Of a DNA stretch of 40,064 nt, positions 31,689 through 39,665 are shown one piece after another. A program made the position numbers and the translations under genes. The DNA comes from a virus. Within the stretch, counting starts at the first letter, position 1. The number at the start of each line of letters is the position of its first letter. Below the pieces are notes generated by a model. It had not been told where the DNA came from. It did no database searches and worked only from the letters and a program-made list of their open reading frames with translations. Where the stretch lies: the IMG/VR virus record IMGVR_UViG_3300020195_000072, positions 1-40,064 of that record; one strand, written 5' to 3'.

Positions 31689-32396
31689 TTATCCAATCAA
31701 GTCTCTCAATATGTCCAGACGACCGTCTTTATTAGCGTCTTGAAACGATTGGTTTTTATCTGCTTGCCTCGGATTTCGGCCTCTACCTTCACGGAACGAC
31801 GCATCTTTCGCGTCACGCTCTTTAATCGCGGTTTCTTTCGCTTCGAGTTCTTTCTGTTTAGCTGTTGCGTTCTTCCAATCCCTGAAAGCAAGCTCATTCC
31901 TTCGAGCCGGACGCTTGTCCTGGTACTTGAACGCGTAAACGGCAATCTCTTTAGCCAAATCTTTAGGCTCAATTCCGAGATCCGAGGCTTTGTCCTCGAT
32001 ATACTCGTTGCCTAACTCGATCTGGAACTGAGCTTGAGATACCGTCATTTCTTCTCTCGCAATTTCAATCCAGGGCTGGGTTTCTTTCTGTCCGCGCAAC
32101 TTCTTGGCCGCATCCTTGATTTCGTCTTCAAGATTTTCCATCCGGCCTTCATCGCGTTTAGAAAGTTCTCCGGCTTCCGCTTTTTCTTTCAGTTCAGCTA
32201 ACGTAGACTTCATCTCTTGCATTTCGCTTTTAAGAACCTTATTTTCTTCGGCTTTCCGTTGGTTTTCGGCCTTGTACTCTGACAGTAGTTGCTCGGATGT
32301 TTTTTGCGCGTGATCGCCCCCACGCGAGGGGTTTTCATCCGATTTAATGGCGGGCGATTCCATTTCTTTCGCGCCTGTGACTGTCGTATCTGGCAT
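31689..32396 (-). CDS. Scaffolding protein candidate
   Basis: 235 residues, highly charged with long coiled coils (KAENQRKAEENKVLKSEMQE; KQKELEAKETAIKERDAKD) and a basic end. GGAGG lies about 10 nt before the ATG. The position just before the capsid gene and the composition fit a phage scaffold, which fills the procapsid and is later lost. It follows the triple-hairpin region. Confidence 0.75.
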   Translation of the reverse strand: MPDTTVTGAKEMESPAIKSDENPSRGGDHAQKTSEQLLSEYKAENQRKAEENKVLKSEMQEMKSTLAELKEKAEAGELSKRDEGRMENLEDEIKDAAKKLRGQKETQPWIEIAREEMTVSQAQFQIELGNEYIEDKASDLGIEPKDLAKEIAVYAFKYQDKRPARRNELAFRDWKNATAKQKELEAKETAIKERDAKDASFREGRGRNPRQADKNQSFQDANKDGRLDILRDLIG

Positions 32397-32426
32397 TGGG
32401 TTTCATCCTCCTGGTCCATCTATTTC

Positions 32427-32553
32427 AGAGCTTGAAAGCTCTAAAAATTGGTCGATGGCGGGCAAATCGGGGGATTAAATCCCGCCATCGAATGGAAAAC
32501 CCCGTCAGGAACTCTCCACAAAATTGTTGGAAGAGTTAACTTGCCTGACGGGG
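32427..32553 (-). promoter_or_regulatory. Three tandem hairpins before the scaffold gene (module A)
   Basis: Stems: CCCCGTCAGG/CCTGACGGGG (32500-32509, 32544-32553), TCGATGGCGGG/CCCGCCATCGA (32452-32462, 32481-32491), and AGAGCT/AGCTCT (32427-32432, 32437-32442). T runs follow the first stem on both strands, so it may terminate. Its 5' side on the minus strand, GCCCCGTCAGGCAAGTT, nearly repeats that of module B at 38738. It ends 31 nt before the scaffold ATG. Confidence 0.75.
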
Positions 32554-32588
32554 CTTTTTAGGGGATGAAACTTAAATAGTTATTTCGT

Positions 32589-32927
32589 TTATTTCGTTAC
32601 CTCACTTTTGTTCGCCCACCGTATAAAGTTCCCACACGATCCGCAGATATGGCGGTACATCTTTTGAAACGTATTTTCATGATAGGAAATTACGTCTTGC
32701 GGTCTAGATATCGCTTCCTCAATTCCCATCACGATAAACGATTGTTTCTTCGCGTCTTCAATCTTATTTTGTTGAGTGAAGCTGATCGCTAGATTCTTGT
32801 GAGTTTCAATCTCTGCTTTCATGTCTTTCACAAATTCTTGCCATTCATAGACTTGTAAGAGGTTGCGATACCGCGCGGTTTTGAGTTCGTGCCGTTCTTG
32901 CTCAACATTCCAATTAGTGGGGTTCAT
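32589..32927 (-). CDS. 112-residue helical protein with CxxC
   Basis: Helical and charged (QVYEWQEFVKDMKAEIETHKNL), ending with ICGSCGNFIRW. ATG directly follows the portal stop. A small protein after the portal could be a portal or scaffold cofactor; no family recognised. Confidence 0.7.
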   Translation of the reverse strand: MNPTNWNVEQERHELKTARYRNLLQVYEWQEFVKDMKAEIETHKNLAISFTQQNKIEDAKKQSFIVMGIEEAISRPQDVISYHENTFQKMYRHICGSCGNFIRWANKSEVTK

Positions 32928-34997
32928 TTAAGCCACCGCAGGGGCTTTACCGTTCTGTCCAGATTCAGGAGCCACGACAACGGGTCTAGTCTGCTCGGCA
33001 TAGTTAGCAAACGCAGCTTCTTTACCTTTTCTAACCGCAATAACAAGTAGTAGAAACTTCTCAAATTCCACTTTGATTTCCAGTTCTGACTCTCTAAAGT
33101 TTCCAGTACGCATAAATAAGCGTATACCTGTTTCGTACTCTGCCGGATCAATATAAACGCTCGGCTGAACATCTTTGTCACCGCTCATAATACGGTCGAT
33201 GATTTCTTGAGGAGAAAGGATGTACGCCTCTTTCGGTTTCTTCACGATCTCGCCCAAGTCTCGGATATTTGCAGAGACGGCTTTCATGTCTAAAGCTCGG
33301 TAACGGTTTCCAATATCTTGACCAAAGAGAGGGTCCGCTAAAATCACATCAGCAAATGAGTAACGAGCGTTCTTGTCTTTATCGTCTTCTTCCACGCTCT
33401 TGTTAGCGATAGAGAAATCAAAATTTCCTTGAAGTTTTAGACCTTCGCTCGGTTGGCCTTGCGCCTGTTTCTGATTCTTGAAAAGCTGGTCAATCGAATA
33501 AAATTCTTGCGTTCCGAGAACTTTAACCTTCGTCTCTCTCGGCATATACAAATCGTCGTACTTATAAATCAGGTTCACGGTGTTGTTGTAACTGTAATTC
33601 ATCTCACCAATCACATCGTTATTCCTAACGTTCGTTGCCACGGCTCGCAACTGATCTTGGCCGAGAGTAGGAGTTGAGCCTGTGCTAACCCCTTGCTGTA
33701 AATCTGAGAATCCCGTCACCCTTTCAGCTTGTAGAAAGAGTTCTTTGATCTCGCTCTTACGTTCAAGTAATGGCGCGATATTGATCTGCTCCCAAGTGAT
33801 CGAAGCCGCGTTCTTTGTGGGGTACATTCCTGTAGGAGCCCTCATTGAGAGTTGAGGATCAAACCCGTTTGCGTTATCGTAGAATCCAGCGGGACTCATG
33901 GCCTTATCTCCCGCGTCAGTCACTTGCTTATCAATGTAGTTCGCCTTCTCCTGGATATGCCGGATCTTCTCAGGCAACGATTTACCAAACGCCATGCCAT
34001 CGTTACGATAGAACGAGAGGTCTGAGAATGGACGCAAACCTTCCGTGTTCTTGATCTTCCGGCATATCTTGCCCGTGTTAGGAGCCCACCATACGATTAA
34101 CTCTTGTGGGTCCATGAAGTTCGACATCGGGCCACCAGGACCGCTTGCAGTACGCGGATAGTAGGTCAAATAAGTTTCGTTGATCCACCAATTATCACGG
34201 ATCACTTTAGTGACGATATCTATACCCGTGGATTCTTGACGGATATAAGCCAATCGCTCAGGCGTCACCGCGCCACCCACCCCCCAACCTTTACCGATCT
34301 GGTCCAAGTTCTTGTAAACGCCCCAACCCACGCGCTGAATCAAATCGTTCGCAGATAAAGGGATCGCTTGCGTCACATGGTCGGTATCGTCTTTGTCTGG
34401 ACTCTTAGCGTCTACAGGAAGATAAATTCGTTCAATCGGAATCGTTTCTACCGCAAGCTTGAAACCGTCTTTCACCGTGCGAAAGACTTTGAAATAACTT
34501 GTCCCCATCTTGAGAGCTTGTCTGATATGAGCTTTCCATTCCTGTTTCATCCGCACAATATCGTTGATGATCTGCCATGAGAGAATTGATTCAAGAGACT
34601 TCGCGTTACGGATATCCTCGTCACCAACGCCTGCAACCACGCACGCCCGATTCTTGTCACGCCACATCCGTTCATCTAAAACCGCAACGCCTGTATCTAC
34701 TTGAATCGGAGTAATGGGAACGGGGTAATTGCTCGCGTTGGGCCACGGATACGTTGATAGCCACATATCTTTGATCCCATCGTACGCTTTGATATCGTAT
34801 TCGCGTTTCTCTTGCCAGCCCATCCCCTCTTTGTCAGCGACATCGTTTTTCAATTGAGTAACAAGATATTTCCCTAAATCCTCTTCGTCCACATCGACAT
34901 CGTTGGTATCAGGAGATGGAATAGAATCTTTCGCTCCCTTGTCTTTATTGTCTTCACTCGTCGATTCTAAAAGTAATCTAAGATCGTCTTGTTCCAT
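32928..34997 (-). CDS. Portal protein
   Basis: 689 residues. DMWLSTYPWPNASNYPVPIT, then DTGVAVLDERMW and the wing/stem region up to YIDKQVTDAGDKAMSP match podovirus-type portals. The segment ITWEQINIAPLLERKSEIKE and FSDLQQGVSTG matches the part leading into the barrel. Forms the 12-fold DNA entry ring. It starts at TGATG overlapping the methyltransferase-fold gene. The length is within the range of P22-like portals (about 700). Confidence 0.85.
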   Translation of the reverse strand: MEQDDLRLLLESTSEDNKDKGAKDSIPSPDTNDVDVDEEDLGKYLVTQLKNDVADKEGMGWQEKREYDIKAYDGIKDMWLSTYPWPNASNYPVPITPIQVDTGVAVLDERMWRDKNRACVVAGVGDEDIRNAKSLESILSWQIINDIVRMKQEWKAHIRQALKMGTSYFKVFRTVKDGFKLAVETIPIERIYLPVDAKSPDKDDTDHVTQAIPLSANDLIQRVGWGVYKNLDQIGKGWGVGGAVTPERLAYIRQESTGIDIVTKVIRDNWWINETYLTYYPRTASGPGGPMSNFMDPQELIVWWAPNTGKICRKIKNTEGLRPFSDLSFYRNDGMAFGKSLPEKIRHIQEKANYIDKQVTDAGDKAMSPAGFYDNANGFDPQLSMRAPTGMYPTKNAASITWEQINIAPLLERKSEIKELFLQAERVTGFSDLQQGVSTGSTPTLGQDQLRAVATNVRNNDVIGEMNYSYNNTVNLIYKYDDLYMPRETKVKVLGTQEFYSIDQLFKNQKQAQGQPSEGLKLQGNFDFSIANKSVEEDDKDKNARYSFADVILADPLFGQDIGNRYRALDMKAVSANIRDLGEIVKKPKEAYILSPQEIIDRIMSGDKDVQPSVYIDPAEYETGIRLFMRTGNFRESELEIKVEFEKFLLLVIAVRKGKEAAFANYAEQTRPVVVAPESGQNGKAPAVA

Positions 34998-35518
34998 CAC
35001 ACGCTCGCTCTAAAGAAATAGATATTTTGCACATCGTTCCGTTTGGCTTCGTGGAAATTAAGCTCGCATTGGGAAAGGTTCGGCACGTTCACCACAAGAT
35101 AACCGCCAGGTTTTAAACACCGCTTGCAATCGTTCAGAAATAAGTCGGTAATCACTTTCATGTCGAACTTCATGCCGTCGAAGAGGTCGACGATGATGAG
35201 CGAGAATTGATCCGAACATTCTTCCATGTAATCGAAAGCGTCTCTTTCAAGGGTAAGATTCACGAGAGAGTAGACATTTGAAAGCGAGATCATTTCCTTG
35301 TTGTTATCGACTGCAGTAATATGAATCTCAGGAAACTTCTCTTTTAAGATATTTACAATCGTTCCCGCGCCTAACCCTAAGATCAGCACAGTCTGAGGAA
35401 TGAAATCGTCAGGAATCATCTTCTCCCAATAACCGCCGCTAGGAGAAGGGATCATGCTTTGAGTCAATCCATCCTTGCTGATGAATGTAAAACCTTTATC
35501 CTGGTAGACTTCAATCAT
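34997..35518 (-). CDS. SAM-dependent methyltransferase-fold protein (spermidine-synthase-like)
   Basis: 173 residues with SAM motif VLILGLGAGTIVN (about 43-55), acidic VDNNKEM (about 70-76), then LIIVDLFDG (about 108-116) and LKPGGYLVVNV. This is the Rossmann methyltransferase fold nearest to the spermidine-synthase type. It is inserted in the packaging cluster between large terminase and portal, with ATGA and TGATG coupling at both ends. A substrate cannot be inferred; it could modify DNA, a virion protein or a polyamine. Confidence 0.75.
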   Translation of the reverse strand: MIEVYQDKGFTFISKDGLTQSMIPSPSGGYWEKMIPDDFIPQTVLILGLGAGTIVNILKEKFPEIHITAVDNNKEMISLSNVYSLVNLTLERDAFDYMEECSDQFSLIIVDLFDGMKFDMKVITDLFLNDCKRCLKPGGYLVVNVPNLSQCELNFHEAKRNDVQNIYFFRASV

Positions 35519-35649
35519 TCTTGATATTTCCCTTTAAATTTTTTGCTCGAAGGAATATTAATCATGTCCTCCACTTCGTTCTTCACACGGAAACTAGATT
35601 TCTTTTTCTTCTTGAATTTCAAGGCTTCAAACACCATATCCTTCTTCAT
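35515..35649 (-). CDS. 44-residue basic small protein
   Basis: MKKDMVFEALKFKKKKKSS..., Lys-rich, ending FKGKYQE. The ATG overlaps the previous stop and its stop overlaps the ATG of the methyltransferase-fold gene. Unknown role; it may bind DNA in the packaging cluster. Confidence 0.6.
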   Translation of the reverse strand: MKKDMVFEALKFKKKKKSSFRVKNEVEDMINIPSSKKFKGKYQE

Positions 35650-35921
35650 GATTTTTTAGGACGGCCTGGTTTCTTCTTTTCCTTCTTCGGCTCATCCTCC
35701 TTCTCCGGCTCATTAGAATTAGATTCTGAATCGTTGCTTTCAAGCATCTTCTTCGTGGTGTCATAAGTGTTAACGGCTTCCGCAATCAATGTTCCACGCT
35801 CCTTCATCTCTTCCACCGGAATCGTTAGCCTCGGCCATCCTATCAACGCAATCACTCGGCCTGTTGCGTCGTTGATCGTTAAATTTACGTCGTCGTATCT
35901 GACGGGATATTTGATAATCAT
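35646..35921 (-). CDS. 91-residue protein with acidic-basic tail
   Basis: The first about 50 residues look folded (VNLTINDATGRVIALIGWPRL). The tail switches from Asn/Ser/Glu-rich to Lys-rich and ends PGRPKKS, which resembles an AT-hook. Overlaps at both ends suggest coupled translation. A DNA-binding packaging accessory is possible (inference). Confidence 0.65.
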   Translation of the reverse strand: MIIKYPVRYDDVNLTINDATGRVIALIGWPRLTIPVEEMKERGTLIAEAVNTYDTTKKMLESNDSESNSNEPEKEDEPKKEKKKPGRPKKS

Positions 35922-36085
35922 TTCTTTTTCCCCACAATTAAGATGTCCTCGGACTTGTCGTCCTTGTCATCGAATAGCTGAATCGAAAACTTTTGCTCTA
36001 GCTCATGGATGAGATGAGCGAGAGTTAATTTATCGTTGAAACAGATTTTAAGTTTCGTACTTTCACACTTCACCGTTTGCATCAT
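35918..36085 (-). CDS. 55-residue small protein
   Basis: MMQTVKCESTKLKICFNDKL... with an acidic end (FDDKDDKSED). TAATG overlaps the terminase stop. A second ATG three bases on is better spaced from GGGAGG, so the true start may be 36082. No family recognised. Confidence 0.6.
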   Translation of the reverse strand: MMQTVKCESTKLKICFNDKLTLAHLIHELEQKFSIQLFDDKDDKSEDILIVGKKK

Positions 36086-37530
36086 TACCTCCCTATGGCT
36101 TGTTTAAACCGAGGATGAACGTAGCCCCTCGCGCCTTCATTCTTTAACACAGGCTGCGCAAAACTTAGAGCTAAAGCGTCGGCTCGGTTAGGTGACGCTA
36201 GCCCGCGTTTCTTCATGTCCTCTTTGCTTTCTAAGATGATCTTTGAAGTCCTCAAATCAAAATGGTATTCGGGGCCAATCAAATCAGCAGCTAACACAGG
36301 ATCGTTGGGAATCGCGCCACCGTTAGCCAGCCACTCTTTCATCAATCCCCACATTTCCGCGCGTTTGTTTTTGTAGCCTTCAGTAGTAGACTCGCTTCCG
36401 AACTGAACTAAAATCCAGTTGCGTCCCATCGTCTTACCAGCAGAATATATTCCCGTTCCATATCCATAATCAATGAATACGGCTTCAGCTTTTTCTTTAT
36501 CTTGAAAGTTCGCAACGTATCCCGCCATCACGAAATCGTCATCGTTACGAGGATAGACAGCGAGGATTTTAAACATCAAACCTTGACGCAAACCAATGAC
36601 GGTTTCGTCACCACCCGTCCACGCCGGATCAATGGTAAGAATCTTCGGAGCGAATGAGAATTGAGGAAGCGTCAACTCGCGCACACGCGCTTCGTCCACT
36701 ACGTTGCCAGCAATGAACTGACTGCTTGAAGCGTTCGGAAACTCGCCTTTAACGCGCACCTTCACAAAGTCTGATGCCTCGCCATAATCTTCAACCCATT
36801 TATTTATTTGAGTTTTGTTAGTGATCTTGACCGAGCGGGAATCTATGTGGCGGGTAAACCATCGGTGTCTTAGCTTGTTGAAACAGTCGAAGAATCTGCC
36901 AATGTTTCTCGTCGGGTTTCCAAATACGAACCAAAGTATTTCCGTATCTTCGTCCGTCAATGCACCCTCGGAAACTTCCCATATCTTATCGGGAATAGCT
37001 GAAGCTTCGTCGAAGATTAAGACGATCCTCTTTCCCTTGTTGTGCAATCCGGCGAAACTCTCTGTCTTCTCTTCGCTCCATGGAACCATGTCTGCACGCC
37101 AAGTCTTTTCGTGTTCAGGAGATACGCTATACAAGGCGGTGGCTGTCAGTGTGAACCAATGCTTTGCAATGAATAGGCGATACCACTTTGCTAACTCAGC
37201 CCAAGTCTTTGTTTTCAACTGTGTCTCGGTATTTGCAGTCACCACAACTTTCGTATCTTCAAATGTGCTGAGACTCCATAGAATGATCCATGCAACGATG
37301 CTACTCTTCCCAATACCGTGACCGCTTGAAATAGCTGCTAAAATCGCTTCATTCGCCGTCATCAATCCATCACGAATTTTGCAGAGCAATTCTTTCTGCC
37401 AATCTTCTGGACCAGTATGATCTTCAAGATCACCTGTTCCCCACTCAAACGAAACCATAGCCCACTTATACGGATCGCGAGCTACTTTTCCCATCAATCT
37501 AATCAATTGGTTTTCAGTTTCAGGATTCAC
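36085..37530 (-). CDS. terL: Large terminase subunit (TerL)
   Basis: A 481-residue packaging motor and nuclease. Walker A SSGHGIGKSS (68-77), Walker B IVLIFDEAS (169-177), motif FGNPTRNIGRF (203-213). The nuclease domain has TIDPAWTGGDE (Asp301), VFIDYGYGTG (Asp354) and SPNRADALALS near the end. It starts at GTG immediately after the small terminase stop. Full length, all key residues present. Confidence 0.93.
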   Translation of the reverse strand: MNPETENQLIRLMGKVARDPYKWAMVSFEWGTGDLEDHTGPEDWQKELLCKIRDGLMTANEAILAAISSGHGIGKSSIVAWIILWSLSTFEDTKVVVTANTETQLKTKTWAELAKWYRLFIAKHWFTLTATALYSVSPEHEKTWRADMVPWSEEKTESFAGLHNKGKRIVLIFDEASAIPDKIWEVSEGALTDEDTEILWFVFGNPTRNIGRFFDCFNKLRHRWFTRHIDSRSVKITNKTQINKWVEDYGEASDFVKVRVKGEFPNASSSQFIAGNVVDEARVRELTLPQFSFAPKILTIDPAWTGGDETVIGLRQGLMFKILAVYPRNDDDFVMAGYVANFQDKEKAEAVFIDYGYGTGIYSAGKTMGRNWILVQFGSESTTEGYKNKRAEMWGLMKEWLANGGAIPNDPVLAADLIGPEYHFDLRTSKIILESKEDMKKRGLASPNRADALALSFAQPVLKNEGARGYVHPRFKQAIGR

Positions 37531-37881
37531 TCAAGCCTCTTTGAGCATTTCAATTCTCGCCGCTTTCAATCTATCAGCCAACTTATCGTCAAACCCAACC
37601 TTGATTGTTTCAGCCGCTTTGCCAAACCCACGGTCAAGTAAAAGCTCAACCGCTTTGATTCGATCTTTCACGCTCGCTGGAACTTTCAGACATTCACCGT
37701 TCTGATTGATAACCTGGTCAACATCATCTCCACTCGCAACACGACCTAAAAACTCAACTAACTGTTCACGGTCAACGATGTATTGGCATTTAGACCTGAG
37801 CCATTCAGGAGGACGACCTGTGCCGCCTTTATTACCGAATTTACCACCAGGCGCTAATTTATGACCTAATTGAAATGGCAT
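37531..37881 (-). CDS. terS: Small terminase subunit candidate (TerS)
   Basis: 116 residues. GGKFGNKGGTGRPPEWLRSKC is the basic N-terminal pattern common in terS genes of this type. The middle holds VPASVKDRIKAVELLLDRGFGKA, another typical stretch. It directly precedes TerL without spacing. No clear Shine-Dalgarno before the ATG; the previous gene overlaps by 23 nt. The pac site cannot be located from sequence alone. Confidence 0.75.
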   Translation of the reverse strand: MPFQLGHKLAPGGKFGNKGGTGRPPEWLRSKCQYIVDREQLVEFLGRVASGDDVDQVINQNGECLKVPASVKDRIKAVELLLDRGFGKAAETIKVGFDDKLADRLKAARIEMLKEA

Positions 37882-38317
37882 AATTGTTTTTATATTTGGT
37901 TGGTTCTAAAAATATGCTGCAAAACTCATAATATTCTCGCGATAAATCATCAAGTAAGCTGATTAATCCGCTACATTTGCATCTCACATGACGGGATTCG
38001 GAACCAACGCAATCATCTCCGCAATGGATAATCGCGTCATGTCCACAAACACAAAAGCCGCTAAAAGTGGACTGCTCTTCTTTTCTTTTAGCGCAACTTT
38101 TCTTTTCTTCTTTTAACGGCATAGCTTCTAGGTTCAAGCGTGAACACACCTCTATCCCAACAATTTCAAAGAATCTTACATCGACCCTTTTTCTATCCCT
38201 CTTAAATCGCCTGACAATTTCATGATTAAGAAAGTTGCATTTGGAATTGGAAATCAGATTATAGTCGCCGCTAGGCAAGTATTGCCGAATATAATGTGGT
38301 TCAGTTTTTATCTTCAT
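37859..38317 (-). CDS. Cys/His-rich protein upstream of the terminase
   Basis: 152 residues. The first half is basic (HEIVRRFKRDRKRVDVRFFEI); the second has CVCGHDAIIHCGDDC...RHVRCKCSGL, a metal-binding pattern like that of the 1908-2099 protein. No Shine-Dalgarno is clear, and a start at MPLKEEKKSC (about residue 66) is possible. Probably binds nucleic acid. Confidence 0.55.
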   Translation of the reverse strand: MKIKTEPHYIRQYLPSGDYNLISNSKCNFLNHEIVRRFKRDRKRVDVRFFEIVGIEVCSRLNLEAMPLKEEKKSCAKRKEEQSTFSGFCVCGHDAIIHCGDDCVGSESRHVRCKCSGLISLLDDLSREYYEFCSIFLEPTKYKNNYAISIRS

Positions 38318-38440
38318 TGATGACGATATGTCTTGTAAAACGGTCCCTAGTTTTTATCTTGGGTTTCCCGTCTCTTTAGAGGATGGTATATCAACCAACC
38401 TTGCCCCATGTTGCCAGTAAAGACTGGCCTTGAAATCTGT
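38318..38440. other. Short intergenic stretch with a 20-codon frame
   Basis: Leftward ATG at 38409 reads MGQGWLIYHPLKRRETQDKN and then stops. AAGATAAAAACT occurs twice (end of this frame and just after the ATG of the next gene). CCAGT/ACTGG forms a small hairpin before the ATG. Too little to call a gene. Confidence 0.3.
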
Positions 38441-38614
38441 TTAGTAATCTATCTGCCGAGTCGTAAAGTAACACACGTTCTTAGAGTGTCCCAACAATCT
38501 ATAACCTGTTAGAAGAAGTCTTTGGATATCGCGTTCAAGTTTAGAAGCGCGTTTTCCTTTATCGCTTTTATCCTTCCTACTCTGGTAATTCCATTCGTCT
38601 ACAAGTTTAGGCAT
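38441..38614 (-). CDS. 57-residue basic helical protein, first gene of the late transcript
   Basis: MPKLVDEWNYQSRKDKSDKG..., basic and helical (KRASKLERDIQRLLLTGYRLL), then a beta-like end (KNVCYFTTRQID). It starts 10 nt after the tandem hairpins of module B, with no Shine-Dalgarno; the hairpin may therefore control access. No family recognised. Confidence 0.6.
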   Translation of the reverse strand: MPKLVDEWNYQSRKDKSDKGKRASKLERDIQRLLLTGYRLLGHSKNVCYFTTRQIDY

Positions 38615-38623
38615 CTAAAATTG

Positions 38624-38738
38624 TTTGGCTGGACAAGAATGAATCAAATTAGTGCGCGTATATTCTGCCAGCCAAAAAGGAACGCCCCGTCGAAAGCATC
38701 CCTAAAAATTAATTAGAGAACTTTGCCTTGACGGGGCG
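38624..38738 (-). promoter_or_regulatory. Two tandem hairpins in the late leader (module B)
   Basis: Stems: CGCCCCGTC/GACGGGGCG (38683-38691, 38730-38738) and TTTGGCTGG/CCAGCCAAA (38624-38632, 38668-38676). On the minus strand GCCCCGTCAAGGCAAAGTT opens the first stem, nearly the same as in module A, and both copies have TTTAAGT and CCCC just before. After the first stem comes TTCCTTTTT, a terminator-like tract. Being about 40 nt after the promoter it looks like an attenuator or antitermination site. Confidence 0.75.
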
Positions 38739-38783
38739 ATTTGGTGAGGACTACTGTGTGAGGGGTACTTAAACTGTCAATTG

Positions 38784-38812
38784 ATTATTGCACGGAATAC
38801 ATATTTTGTCAA
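38784..38812 (-). promoter_or_regulatory. Near-consensus leftward late promoter
   Basis: On the minus strand TTGACA (38812-38807), spacer 17 nt, AATAAT (38789-38784). Transcription would start near 38777, run through hairpin module B and enter the packaging genes. A second TTGACA (38780-38775) follows within a TCAATTGA palindrome, a possible operator. It lies just after the alpha-CTD-like gene. Confidence 0.7.
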
Positions 38813-38850
38813 TATAGAAAGAAAGGACATTTGGGACATTTGAATTTATT

Positions 38851-39147
38851 TCAATTCCACGTAGCCAATTTAACACCGAATTTGAAAGTAATTCTCTCGA
38901 TCTCGTAAAGTGCCGACCGTCCGCAATTCCTCCAACATAAGATTTCGCTTCTATCCACTCCTTCGAGTTGAGAGATAGACTTAATCTTTTGGTTCGCTAA
39001 GATATTGTAGACTCGTCTAGAAAATCCAGCCTCCTCAATTGGAACGTCTTTTCTATTGGGAACATTTCCATTTACATAACCACCCATCATCTTCATCAAT
39101 GATTGGTTTTGCTTAAACAATGCGTTAATGATTTTTTCGCTCTTCAT
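38851..39147 (-). CDS. Stand-alone RNA polymerase alpha-CTD-like protein
   Basis: 98 residues. From about residue 36, PIEEAGFSRRVYNILANQKI then KSISQLEGVD, then WRNCGRSALYEIERITFKFGVKL. This follows the helix-hairpin-helix pattern of bacterial alpha subunit C-terminal domains (P-I-E-E-L-x-L-S-x-R...N-x-G-x-K-S-L-x-E-I). It lacks the alpha N-terminal domain, so it cannot join polymerase by alpha dimerisation; residues 1-35 may bind another partner. AGGAG precedes the ATG. It may modify host or phage transcription, or bind UP-type DNA. Confidence 0.75.
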   Translation of the reverse strand: MKSEKIINALFKQNQSLMKMMGGYVNGNVPNRKDVPIEEAGFSRRVYNILANQKIKSISQLEGVDRSEILCWRNCGRSALYEIERITFKFGVKLATWN

Positions 39148-39346
39148 TCATTATTCTCCTCGCGTGTCTCGTTGTGATGCACAACTTTATCCGTCTTAGA
39201 AAATTCCACAGGTACGCATCCTTCCTCTGCTTCCCTCGATAACAATCGTACTTCGGTTTGAATCTAGTCAGCTCAAACTTCTGCTCATGGCTTATTTTGC
39301 AGTTCGTTGTGCTACCCCCACACTTCGGATGCTCCCCCTCTGTTAT
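39125..39346 (-). other. Open frame of 73 codons without a normal start
   Basis: The frame opens after a TAA (39347-39349) and ends at 39125, overlapping the alpha-CTD gene start by 23 nt. It reads CGGSTTNC, HEQKFELTRFKPKYDCYRGK and DAYLWNFLRRIKLC, plausible protein with a possible Cys/His site. No ATG, GTG or TTG is available early; ATA or CTG would be needed. It may be a rare-start gene or a decayed one. Confidence 0.35.
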
Positions 39347-39414
39347 TTAGATGCTGGTCTAACTTTTAATTCTATTAACTTCATAGCATTTGAGATACCA
39401 AATTGGCATATCAC

Positions 39415-39624
39415 TCATCTCCACTCTCCCCACAATATAATCACTGCCACCATAATCCCCATCCAAGGCCCCGCACTCTCCAAGAATTTCCCGACGCTAT
39501 AAATCTGATCCCACGGGATCCTAGCTGTCAATCTCTGATAGACCTCAACTCGATGCGTGTAGAGATGGGGGCCGGAGAGATATATTGCGATGATTAAACC
39601 ACACAGAGCAAAAAATAATTTCAT
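39415..39624 (-). CDS. 69-residue two-helix membrane protein
   Basis: Helices FFALCGLIIAIYLSG and WMGIMVAVIILW, joined by a 30-residue loop (THRVEVYQRLTARIPWDQIY). The size and topology resemble small phage holins or envelope proteins. Only a weak ribosome site (TAAG) precedes the ATG. A 19-codon frame (MSDMPIWYLK...) follows at an ATGA overlap. Confidence 0.5.
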   Translation of the reverse strand: MKLFFALCGLIIAIYLSGPHLYTHRVEVYQRLTARIPWDQIYSVGKFLESAGPWMGIMVAVIILWGEWR

Positions 39625-39665
39625 TTCTTAATTTACCGTCTCAAAAAGATTTATTAGTTTACCTA

